A stretch of DNA of 64,000 nt from Flavobacteriales bacterium (lineage in GTDB: Bacteria; Bacteroidota; Bacteroidia; Flavobacteriales_F; PHOS-HE28): assembly GCA_016703005.1 (NCBI GenBank), contig JADJCX010000033.1, positions 434,001-498,000 of the forward strand. Reading direction: 5' to 3'. Position 1 is the first letter of the stretch; each line of letters opens with the position of its first letter. Both the position numbers and the translations under genes were made by a program. Positions 1 through 7,816 of the stretch are shown in pieces. The notes below the pieces were generated by a model. That model was not told the origin of the DNA, searched no databases, and worked only from the letters and a program-made list of their open reading frames with translations.

Positions 1-249
1 TTCAGCGATGAAGGACCCGTCCCGTCCAACAGGCACATCGCCTATGAGTTCGTTGTCCTTGTATAGCCGGATGGATACATCCTGTGCCTTTTCGCCGTTG
101 GCCATCACCTTGCCGTGAACAGGTAGGTACCAGCCTTCGGCTTGGTCCCTGCGGTCGACTATCTTGCCGCCTATGATCTGCGCTGTTACGCAGTTGACCA
201 AAGTCAACGCGGCGAGCGGGGCAAGAATGCGGAGGAGGTGGTTCTTCAT
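1..249 (-). CDS. Small secreted protein, truncated by the window edge
   Basis: Reading leftward from the ATG at 249, the first 23-24 residues form a classic signal peptide (MKNHLLRILAPLAA..., hydrophobic core, cleavage near VTAQ). The mature part (IIGGKIVDRR..., GKVMANGEKAQDVSIRLYKD) looks like a carboxypeptidase-regulatory-type or Ig-like beta-sandwich seen in Bacteroidota surface and OmpA-like proteins. Only 83 codons are visible and the gene runs off the window. It lies just downstream of the hybrid kinase and is in the same reading frame with no stop between them, so an automatic caller would fuse the two. The signal peptide argues for a separate start at 249. Function is unknown. Confidence 0.6.
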   Translation of the reverse strand, partial: MKNHLLRILAPLAALTLVNCVTAQIIGGKIVDRRDQAEGWYLPVHGKVMANGEKAQDVSIRLYKDNELIGDVPVGRDGSFIAE

Positions 250-1839
250 GTAGTGTGGGTTGAGGGGATCCGTACTGGGGCTGTGAACGAGATCAACCGG
301 TAAAGGGTTACATCTGTTATGCGCGCTCCTCAAAGGGGAGCGCGTTGTCTTCGGGACCTCGGAGGGAATGCGGAAATGGATCGTGCATCCTTTGTCAGGC
401 GCACTCTCGGCCCAGGCTTCGCCACCGTGTTTCTTCACGATGCGTTGCACAATGCTCAGTCCTATACCGCTTCCTTCGAACTTGTCGGCACGGTGAAGGC
501 GCTTGAACGCGCCGAATACATCGATACCGCTGGACATGTCGAAGCCGACACCATTATCCGCCACCCACAGATGGTGGGCCTCCATTTCGCGCTCGTATCC
601 GATCAGGATGCGTTGATCTTCCCGGTCTCTGGAGAACTTCAAGGCATTCCCGATAAGGTTCACGAATAGCACCTTCAGCATGGCTTTGTCGACCGGGGCA
701 TTCAGCCCATCGGGTATATCGATCGTGATCAGCCCACGTTTATCCTCGGGTACGTTGCTCTGAACGACTTCTTGCACGATCGTCCGGAGTTCTTGCGGTA
801 CCCTGTTGATTTGGGATTTGTTCGTTAGGGCGAAGCGCAGCAGGTCGTCCACCAAGTCGAGCATGCGTGTTGTTCCGGCCTCAATGCGCGTGGCCAGATC
901 GGTCTGCTCGCCAGTGCCATCAAGCATTTTTGTCATGGCCTTGATATTCTTCAACGGGCTGCGCAGGTCATGGGCAACCGTGTAGCTGAAGGAAGCCAGA
1001 TCATCTATCGCTTCACGCAGTTGTCGGGTGCGTATGGCCACACGTTTGTCCAAGTCATCGTTCAGTTTGCGTAATCGCAATTCCTCCTGCTTGCGGTCTG
1101 TTATGTCCTTGAAAACGATCTGGAGGCGATCAACGCCTTGCGGGCCGACCCCGATCCGTGAGGCTGTCATCAAGCAATCCGCTAGGGTTCCCTGCGCGGT
1201 GCGTACGCTTATGCCAAAACTCGTCGTTCCCTGCCCGTTCAAATGCTGCCCCAACTGAGCGACCGGGCCGGGGGCGCTTTCCAGCATTGCCCCGAGATCG
1301 GTTCCCGCCAGTGCGTTGATCTCTTTTCCGAGAAGGCGACCGGCTGCGGCGTTCGCTTGTTGAATGACCGCGTGTTCATCCACGATCATCATCGGATCCC
1401 CGGCCTCCTCGAAGTTCGCTCGGTACAATGCGCTTGTGCGATCGCGCTCCTTGCGCGCCATGGCCAGCTCGGCGGCTTGTTCGATCTTGATGCGGAGGTC
1501 GGCAGGGTCGTACGGCTTGGTGGTGTATCCGAAGATCTTGCCCTTGTTCACCGCGTCGATAACGGCCTGAACATCGGCGTAGGCCGTCATCAGCATGCGC
1601 ACCACCTGCGGGTGGCGGTCCTTCACGATCGCGAGGAAGTCAGCACCTTCCATCCCGGGCATACGCTGGTCGCTGATCACCACATGTACCTCTTGTGCTG
1701 CCAGTAGTTCCAGACCTTCCGTACCACTAGTGGCGGTCAATACGTTGAATTCCCGACGGAAATTACTCTTGAAACCGGTCAGGTTTCCGGCCTCATCGTC
1801 CACATAAAGGACAGTTATGCGTTCGATCGGGTTCATCAT
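250..1839 (-). CDS. Hybrid sensor: REC-PAS-histidine kinase
   Basis: Cytoplasmic signalling protein of about 530 residues. Residues 7-125 are a receiver domain (LYVDDE, phospho-acceptor D57 in SDQRMPG, KP at 108-109). Residues about 135-250 are a PAS-like sensor. HisKA follows, with the phospho-acceptor H290 in TVAHDLRSPLKN, then an HATPase_c domain with an N-box (LIGNALKFS), DNGVGFD and GSGIGLSIV. The start ATG at 1839 overlaps the stop of the upstream 7TM kinase by ATGA, so the two are translationally coupled and probably one pathway. Odd: after the last conserved strand (CTIHFRIP, near 375) the frame has no stop codon before the next gene's ATG at 249. The end coordinate given here is therefore functional, not a true stop. 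Confidence 0.85.
320..343 (-). terminator. Hairpin just after the kinase catalytic domain
   Basis: A near-perfect stem (CGCGCTCC paired with GGAGCGCG around a short CAAAG-type loop) sits immediately after the last conserved kinase motif. There is no strong T tract on the minus side. It may be a terminator for the two-kinase operon. In one alternative frame a TGA falls inside the loop, which suggests a one-base indel hides the real kinase stop. Confidence 0.35.
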
Positions 1840-3974
1840 GCGCGCAATGCGATCTCATGCTGTTGCTGGATCACCGGTATGGTGATCCTGAATTCGGAAC
1901 CACTGCCCGGCACGCTCTCAACGGCAATTCGGCCATTATGCTTCTGCACGATGCTGTAGGTTATGGAGAGACCTAGCCCCGTTCCTTCCCCAACTCCTTT
2001 GGTGGTGAAGAACGGTTCGAAGATCCTCGCCTTGGTCGTTTCATCCATGCCGCAGCCATTGTCCTGAACGGCGATCGTGATCATTCCGTCCTCGTGCCAA
2101 CTGCGGATGCTTACAACGCCTTCGCCGCCATCGCCATGTCTCGCGCGGATCGCTTGGGCTGCATTCGTCAGTAGGTTCATCACGGCTTGGTTCAATTTCC
2201 CTGGGTGACAGTCGGCCATTGGGAGATCGGCCAGTGCAGCATTGAAGACAGCATGCCCCTTTACTTGTGGGCTCAGCAGGCCGATGGTGGACCGGATGCC
2301 TTCATTTATATCCGCCTTCTTCACGGCGTCCTCATCCAGTCGGCTGAAGTTGCGCAGGCCCTGCACGATCTCCGCTGTGCGGCGCGCTCCTTCGTCAATG
2401 CTGGCGATCATGCCATCCAGTTCCGCGATCGACTCGTCCAGACCCAGTTGGTCGCACTTTTCGTGGATCGACTTCATGTCGGCCTCAACACCCTTTGTTG
2501 CGCGGAAGTCACCTACGACCTCCACCATGTCCTTCAGGTTCCGGCGAAGCGGGGGGATGTTGCTGATGATGAAATTGATCGGGTTGTTGATCTCGTGGGC
2601 TATGCCGGCGGTCAGCTGACCGAGGCCCGCCATTTTTTCGGCGTTCACGAGTTGAACTTGGGTACGCTTGATCTCCTCGTTGGCCTCCACCAGTTCGTGG
2701 GTGCGTTCTGTCACCTTCTGTTCCAGTATCGCGTTCTGATCGCGGATGATGCGTTCGTTCTCCTGCAACGCCGCCAAGGCCTCTGCTTGAGAGCGTTCTT
2801 TCTCTCGCCTCAGCACGTTAATGCGGTCCGCGAGACCGAAGGAGAGGAGAACGCCTTCGATGGCTGAGCCCAAGGGCATGGTGTATTTCGTGAGGTCGTT
2901 GTACGGAAGAATATTGAAGTCCTTGAGTATGAACACAACGATACCGATCAGGAATACGGTCCATGCTATCAGGAAGTAGACGCCCGTGCGTGAACCTCGA
3001 CGCACCATAACTGCAGAAACAATAAGCTGGTAAAGAGCCAAGGGCCCAACGGCCATCTGTAGAAGGTTGTATCCCTCGAGAGGCCAGTAGGTTAGTCGTG
3101 CGACCAATCCGACAACTATCACTCCGTAGAACAAGTACTTCAACCGGTGAATCTTTGGTAGACTCTCCGGTACTCGAATGAAGGAATTCATGAACTCGTT
3201 GGCGGCAATGGCGGTCAGGACCGTGAACACCATCGACGCATTCACGGCCAACCAGTGATTGTTCGGCCACAAATAGTATTGGCTCAATCCTAGGAAAGTG
3301 GCCTGTGTGAATGCTACGAGAGTCAGATACAATACGTACGTCCCGTAGCTGCGATCTCGAATACTCAGAAAAATGAACAGGTTGTACAGCAGGAGCACAG
3401 CCATTACGCCCATATACAACCCGAGGATCGAATTGCGAACTGATCGCTGATCGGAATACGCGCGCACCGTGCCTATGGCAAGCGGCAGTTGCAACTGCTT
3501 GTTGCTTTCGAGGCGTATGTATAGGTCAGCTAGGCTGCCGATCGGGACATCGAAGCGGAATACGTGGTCCAAGTCCACGATCGCATTGACTTTTTCTGGT
3601 ACTGCTTGTCCCAATGAGACCTTTCGAACCACTGATCCTGAAATGACCAAGTACGCATCGATCCGCTCGATCTCAGGGTGTGGTATTGACGCTATCAACT
3701 CACTGCTGGAGGAGTTGTTCTGGAGTCGCACTCGAGACCAAATGGCGGCCGAGGTCAATCCGAAGTTGGGTACTTGGCTCTCCACCATTCTGAATCCGGG
3801 ATGCGCAATGACATCCTTGATCGAAAGGTTTCTGGAACTATCCTCAGTAGCCCCTATGAATTTTCCGACGGGTCTCATTTCAGACCCATCCGTGATCACA
3901 TAGGTTTCTTGGCTCATTAGAGCCTGTTGGAACAGCAGGAAACCAAGTAGTAAAGAAGTAAGGGTGCGCAACAT
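1836..3974 (-). CDS. 7TM-DISM membrane sensor histidine kinase
   Basis: 712 residues. A signal peptide (1-21) is followed by a periplasmic 7TMR-DISMED2 sensing domain (about 25-170, with the typical SAAIWSRVRLQN stretch). A seven-helix 7TMR-DISM block covers about 180-385 and a coiled coil about 385-450. HisKA has phospho-acceptor H460 (AGIAHEINNP), and HATPase_c has an N-box near 596-606, DNGCGM near 638 and GTGLGL near 664. DISMED2 domains resemble carbohydrate-binding folds and are thought to sense extracellular ligands; the ligand here is unknown. It has no REC of its own. The overlapping downstream REC-PAS-kinase and the divergent REC at 7.2 kb are plausible partners. It follows the acyltransferase gene by 52 bp on the same strand. 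Confidence 0.9.
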   Translation of the reverse strand: MLRTLTSLLLGFLLFQQALMSQETYVITDGSEMRPVGKFIGATEDSSRNLSIKDVIAHPGFRMVESQVPNFGLTSAAIWSRVRLQNNSSSSELIASIPHPEIERIDAYLVISGSVVRKVSLGQAVPEKVNAIVDLDHVFRFDVPIGSLADLYIRLESNKQLQLPLAIGTVRAYSDQRSVRNSILGLYMGVMAVLLLYNLFIFLSIRDRSYGTYVLYLTLVAFTQATFLGLSQYYLWPNNHWLAVNASMVFTVLTAIAANEFMNSFIRVPESLPKIHRLKYLFYGVIVVGLVARLTYWPLEGYNLLQMAVGPLALYQLIVSAVMVRRGSRTGVYFLIAWTVFLIGIVVFILKDFNILPYNDLTKYTMPLGSAIEGVLLSFGLADRINVLRREKERSQAEALAALQENERIIRDQNAILEQKVTERTHELVEANEEIKRTQVQLVNAEKMAGLGQLTAGIAHEINNPINFIISNIPPLRRNLKDMVEVVGDFRATKGVEADMKSIHEKCDQLGLDESIAELDGMIASIDEGARRTAEIVQGLRNFSRLDEDAVKKADINEGIRSTIGLLSPQVKGHAVFNAALADLPMADCHPGKLNQAVMNLLTNAAQAIRARHGDGGEGVVSIRSWHEDGMITIAVQDNGCGMDETTKARIFEPFFTTKGVGEGTGLGLSITYSIVQKHNGRIAVESVPGSGSEFRITIPVIQQQHEIALRA

Positions 3975-4026
3975 CGGCGCCTCATACGCGAAAGAAGCCC
4001 CTGAAGTTCACCCTAGGTTGATGGGA

Positions 4027-4779
4027 CTATGCACTATGCCGGAGAGCATACTCGGGCATGGCTCTTTGTGCGGCTGTTTCGACAAATAGCCCAGAGAGCT
4101 TCAAAGCGTATTGGATATCAAGTTCAGCCACACCGGTATTTTCCACAGCTCGCTGGTTCGGTCTTGCCCGCAAACTCAGAATGCGCCTGCGTAGGTCAGG
4201 TCTCGCTTCATTCAATGCCACCGAATTAGTGGTACCGGCAAGGATGCCATAGAACCCAGGCTTCGGATAATCAAACCAGCCTAGGTTGCCAACCTCTTCC
4301 ACCACAGGGAGACCAAGTCTTACCGCATAGCGCAACGTGTACTTAGCGGCAACCCCGAAAACTGTTGTGGTGTTCAACTGGTTAGACAACGATATGCCGA
4401 CCATCACCAACAAATGAGGCAATCCCCGGCCTGCAAAATCGTTCGAATTCCAGAGACCTCCGATCTCCATCACTCCACCGTCGAGATTTTTCTCCACGTA
4501 TTGCCGAACACGCGGGTCCAGTGATCCGATCGAAGTTTCAACCGGCAAGCGATCCATGAAGCGATGCGCAAGATGAAGCCTGCACCCACCGACCATCCCC
4601 AAAACAGGATGCTCGGCTATCACGACTACGATGTTCGGGTCCCTATGCCATCGTCCACCATTGTCGGCAACGACCTCAATGCCGAAGTCCCTCAGAACTT
4701 TCGCGTGAAGGATGGCGAATTCGCCACAACTCCATGGTTCATCCACAGCCCTGAAGGCTCGAATAGTCAGGAGTTCCAT
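4027..4779 (-). CDS. GNAT-fold acyltransferase, LuxI / N-acyl amino acid synthase-like
   Basis: 250 residues. The pattern resembles GNAT enzymes of the autoinducer-synthase and N-acyl-amino-acid-synthase (FeeM-type) group: VGGCRLHL in the first third, then VMEIGGLWN, then a helix GLPHLLVMVGISLSNQL ending in YTLRYAVRLGLPVVEEVG. If so it transfers an acyl group from ACP or CoA onto a small amine to give a lipid-like product. The start overlaps the upstream ThiF-nitroreductase gene by 13 bases, so the two proteins are probably made together. It sits directly before two sensor kinases. Family placement is from motif resemblance only and the substrate is unknown; an ordinary GNAT N-acetyltransferase is the main alternative. 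Confidence 0.55.
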   Translation of the reverse strand: MELLTIRAFRAVDEPWSCGEFAILHAKVLRDFGIEVVADNGGRWHRDPNIVVVIAEHPVLGMVGGCRLHLAHRFMDRLPVETSIGSLDPRVRQYVEKNLDGGVMEIGGLWNSNDFAGRGLPHLLVMVGISLSNQLNTTTVFGVAAKYTLRYAVRLGLPVVEEVGNLGWFDYPKPGFYGILAGTTNSVALNEARPDLRRRILSLRARPNQRAVENTGVAELDIQYALKLSGLFVETAAQRAMPEYALRHSA

Positions 4780-7094
4780 ATCGGGGCGTGGGTTTGCACG
4801 TTACGGTAAAGCACATTTTCCAGTGGCAGACGCAGTGAGCGGTGTTCAGTTTCGCTTGCCCGAGTAACCCTGCACAGGAACAGAGGGTATCCGCTGTTGT
4901 TCCCGAAAAGATCGCTGACCCCATCGCTGATGTCGGCCAATACTCTTCGCTGTTCGGTATCGAATGCCACCGACGATCCGGCACTGAATTCGTGGGACAA
5001 GAATAGCGGGGCTGACATCGGATGGACGGACAGTCCGAGGGCTGATGCCTGCAGCCAAAGGCGCTGCGCAGCGCGACCCGTAAGGAGTCTTGAGCGAATT
5101 GAGAGGTCTGTTGCATGGATCACGGCAACAGCTCCTGAGGCCATAATATTCTCATAAGCCAGTTTCTCCAGCCCTTGCCCGGCATTCCAGCGTCTGATTA
5201 ACGCCATTGCTCGGGTATCGGAGGCCAGTCTCAAACCCGTGTAGTCCAATGGACTCAATTCCAAAGTGCGCACATCAAGCCCAGTTCGGGTACTGCTAGC
5301 CTTCGCGGGCGTCCAACGGATCTCGTCCTCGAAAAACTCCTTATGCCCGTGCTTGTTGATCAATCTCAACATTTCAGCCTTGCCGCACAACCGGCCGATC
5401 GCCTTGAGTTGATGGGGGGCTTCCACGAAGTGCAAGTCGACACCGGCAAGTCCGACAAGTTGGTTCTGTAACGCTTCCTTCTCTGGCATGGCCAGGGGCT
5501 CTCGAGGTCCTGGCTTGCGGTTGGTATGGCGAACGGAGATCTGCTCGACCAAAGAGCGATGTGCTGACGGTTTGATTCCTGAACCCCGCGCCAATTCAAA
5601 GACGGCGACCAACGATCGTTCCTCCTTGATGGGAAGGATGGAGTAACTCAGTGAAAGGCCCATTCCGTCGGCCTTCACTAGCACATTCTCCATACACGCG
5701 CCCATCCCAATGTCGCCAATAAGGCCTATGGTATCCAGACGTGAAAAGGAGCGCGACACGTCATGGAACAACAATACGCGTCCATCACCAACAAGGAACT
5801 TCCACGGTTGGGAATTCCCTGCGGAGGGCGCCATTGCGCCAGCCTCAACCAACGCCAACGCCGCGGCATCATCTAGCTCGGTTGCGCTCAGGGGAACCAT
5901 CCCCGCTAACGCGACCATGGTCTCAATCGAAAGAGGCAGTGGTGACGGGGTAACAGTATCCGGCTTTGATGCTCGATGGATTTCGTCCAAAGAGAAGATC
6001 TCCTCTGGGTCGACATACCATCGACCGGAGCGAACTCCTAGGCCCAAGAGGATCCACCGGCACACCTCAGCAGTGATGGCGCCTCCAAAAGCTACGGCAC
6101 TACCTAGTTGGGGCCAAGTGACGATGGTCTTTCCCAGATCCATCATGGATGCCTTCATCCTTGGGCTGAGCGAATCCAAACCTGCGATCGGTGCCAAGAA
6201 AGGCAACTTCTCTTCATTTGTTTTTGCCTTCGCCGCATCGTTCGGGTCCAAGTGCTCGATCAACCCATGTAGGATCGGCCGATCGGGTTCCAAGTCGAAG
6301 CGCTCCACATCGATCATACCACGATCACTGGTATCCATCACCACGGGGATTCCAAGGGCCTTCGCCGTTTGCCGGCAGAAGATCTTCACATCCACGCTAT
6401 CACATTCATCAACCAGAATGTCCAGTTTGCCACCTTCGGTGCAGAAGCGATCAATGTTGTCCCGCGTAATGCCATCCTCGTAGAGCGTCACTTTCAGGAA
6501 GGGGTCGATCTCCATGATCTCCCGGGCTACGTTCACAACCTTTTTCACACCTAGTTGGTGTACGCCGCTCCGGATGCGGTTCAAATTGCTCAGGTCAAGC
6601 GTGTCGAAATCAGCCAACCGGATCTCGCCGAAGCTCCGTTCCATGGCCATGGTCAGGGCTATGCTCTGCCCTACGCTCAGCCCAATGACTCCGATCCGTT
6701 TTGACGCCAAAATGGCTTGCTCTTCCCGTGTGATCTTGTTCCGGTTCCGGTCTGTGCGGACCAAGGCGAACTCGAACTCGTCGAGGAGGTGTACCAACCG
6801 GTTGCTCCATGGATAATGCACCCAAACTCCATACTCTTCAAGCGGGGTGGAGGCAAGGTGCTGTTGAGCCGCATTTTCCAGTGTCTCAGCGCTGAATTTG
6901 ACCGACGGGTTCAGCGAACGCACCAATTCCTTCACCTGACTGCTCAGGGTATCATGGACCAAGACCCGTGGATCCGCCAGTACGTCGGCAACACGCTTGC
7001 GGTCATCCGGCCGTGAAAGCCGGTAAAAAGACGGCTGCCATTGACCATTATCGGCCAAGGACGCACCTCTTAAGGCACTGGTGGTTTTGATCAT
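4767..7094 (-). CDS. ThiF/E1-like adenylating domain fused to Acg-type nitroreductase (Rv1355c-like)
   Basis: 775 residues in two halves. Residues about 130-350 are an E1/ThiF/MoeB-like Rossmann domain: nucleotide loop GVIGLSVG and the signature D-D-SNLNR within ADFDTLDLSNLNR (161-173). No CxxC zinc knuckles and no obvious transfer cysteine are visible. Residues about 405-760 are a nitroreductase fold with the FMN-site motif SAGNSQPWKF (424-433) and the split-NTR features RHTNRKPG and RAAQRLWLQASALGL, closest in feel to Acg-like proteins. The overall layout matches the family called Rv1355c (MoeY) in Mycobacterium. No ubiquitin-like ThiS/MoaD partner is present in this window. It is the first gene of the minus-strand operon, translationally overlapping the acyltransferase. 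Reaction unknown. Confidence 0.8.
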   Translation of the reverse strand: MIKTTSALRGASLADNGQWQPSFYRLSRPDDRKRVADVLADPRVLVHDTLSSQVKELVRSLNPSVKFSAETLENAAQQHLASTPLEEYGVWVHYPWSNRLVHLLDEFEFALVRTDRNRNKITREEQAILASKRIGVIGLSVGQSIALTMAMERSFGEIRLADFDTLDLSNLNRIRSGVHQLGVKKVVNVAREIMEIDPFLKVTLYEDGITRDNIDRFCTEGGKLDILVDECDSVDVKIFCRQTAKALGIPVVMDTSDRGMIDVERFDLEPDRPILHGLIEHLDPNDAAKAKTNEEKLPFLAPIAGLDSLSPRMKASMMDLGKTIVTWPQLGSAVAFGGAITAEVCRWILLGLGVRSGRWYVDPEEIFSLDEIHRASKPDTVTPSPLPLSIETMVALAGMVPLSATELDDAAALALVEAGAMAPSAGNSQPWKFLVGDGRVLLFHDVSRSFSRLDTIGLIGDIGMGACMENVLVKADGMGLSLSYSILPIKEERSLVAVFELARGSGIKPSAHRSLVEQISVRHTNRKPGPREPLAMPEKEALQNQLVGLAGVDLHFVEAPHQLKAIGRLCGKAEMLRLINKHGHKEFFEDEIRWTPAKASSTRTGLDVRTLELSPLDYTGLRLASDTRAMALIRRWNAGQGLEKLAYENIMASGAVAVIHATDLSIRSRLLTGRAAQRLWLQASALGLSVHPMSAPLFLSHEFSAGSSVAFDTEQRRVLADISDGVSDLFGNNSGYPLFLCRVTRASETEHRSLRLPLENVLYRNVQTHAPIWNS

Positions 7095-7142
7095 TCGGTA
7101 TTCCGGAGGGCAGCCGGGAGTTCCGTTTCGGCGCGAAAGCTA

Positions 7143-7178
7143 AAAACGTATTCCTAGTTATGAACAATTTTTCAACAA
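7143..7178 (-). promoter_or_regulatory. Candidate promoter for the ThiF-nitroreductase operon
   Basis: On the minus strand TTGTTG (7178-7173) is followed after about 22 bases by TACGTTTT (7150-7143). This is one mismatch from the Bacteroidota -7 consensus TAnnTTTG and lies about 50 bases before the ATG at 7094. It lies in the AT-richer divergent gap. The spacing is slightly long, so the call is tentative. Confidence 0.3.
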
Positions 7179-7241
7179 TCTGTGATGAATAGCGTAACCC
7201 CGTACTAGGATCGCCCGTACTGGTCCGGTAAGAAAGAACCC

Positions 7242-7730
7242 ATGGGAACACCAGTCAACCTCCAAGCCCAATTCCCGATCCCCTGTGTGCTCTATGTGGA
7301 CGATGAGCAGAGCAATTTGCAGGCGTTCATGGCTGCATTCCGCAAGGATTTCAAGGTGCTCGTAGCCACTTCGCTACCCGATGCCCTTGAACTATTGGCC
7401 ACGCACGATGTGCACGTGGTGGTTGCTGATCAACGAATGCCCGGAACCATTGGTACCGAGCTCTTGGCGTGTGTTCGGGATCGATTCCCTCGTGTGCGGC
7501 GAATGCTGATGACCGGGTATAGCGATATACAAGCTGTGATCGACGCGATTAACAACGGCGGTGTAATGCGCTACATCAGTAAGCCGTGGGAGCCGGAACA
7601 GGTGTTGTTGGCTGTTCGCACTGCCTTCAACGATATCCGGAACGAACGCGATAAGGAAGAGAATGTGGAGAGATTGAAGGAATGCAACTCCCAATTGGAG
7701 TTCGCGCTGCGACAGGCTTTGTTGTCGTAG
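7242..7730 (+). CDS. Single-domain response regulator (REC)
   Basis: 162 residues: one receiver domain with acidic pair DDE (20-22), phospho-acceptor D63 in VADQRMPG, T/S in LMTGY and K in SKPWEP, then a short helical tail (about 135-162) with no DNA-binding domain. It is closely similar to the REC of the hybrid kinase at 0.25-1.84 kb (shared FR-DF-VL-ATS, ADQRMPG, RMLMT-Y-D-QAVIDA-N-G, KP patterns), so the two are likely duplicates. It is transcribed divergently from the ThiF-nitroreductase/acyltransferase/kinase operon. Likely role: phosphate acceptor or shuttle for those kinases. Confidence 0.85.
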   Translation: MGTPVNLQAQFPIPCVLYVDDEQSNLQAFMAAFRKDFKVLVATSLPDALELLATHDVHVVVADQRMPGTIGTELLACVRDRFPRVRRMLMTGYSDIQAVIDAINNGGVMRYISKPWEPEQVLLAVRTAFNDIRNERDKEENVERLKECNSQLEFALRQALLS

Positions 7731-7816
7731 TCCCCGCAACCCCATTCTGTGCTATCCGGCCCGGTAAATGCCCGGGACTTGGCCCGTTGGTCATATTTGC
7801 CGTCCAACGTGCACAC

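Noticed and set aside
319..669. Plus-strand open frame of 116 codons over the hybrid kinase
   Set aside because: It is antisense to the conserved HATPase domain and has no family resemblance; the minus-strand kinase explains the region.
7792..7799. CATATTTG before the M1 peptidase as a -7 promoter box
   Set aside because: One mismatch to TAnnTTTG and no -33 element at a suitable distance, so not strong enough to list.
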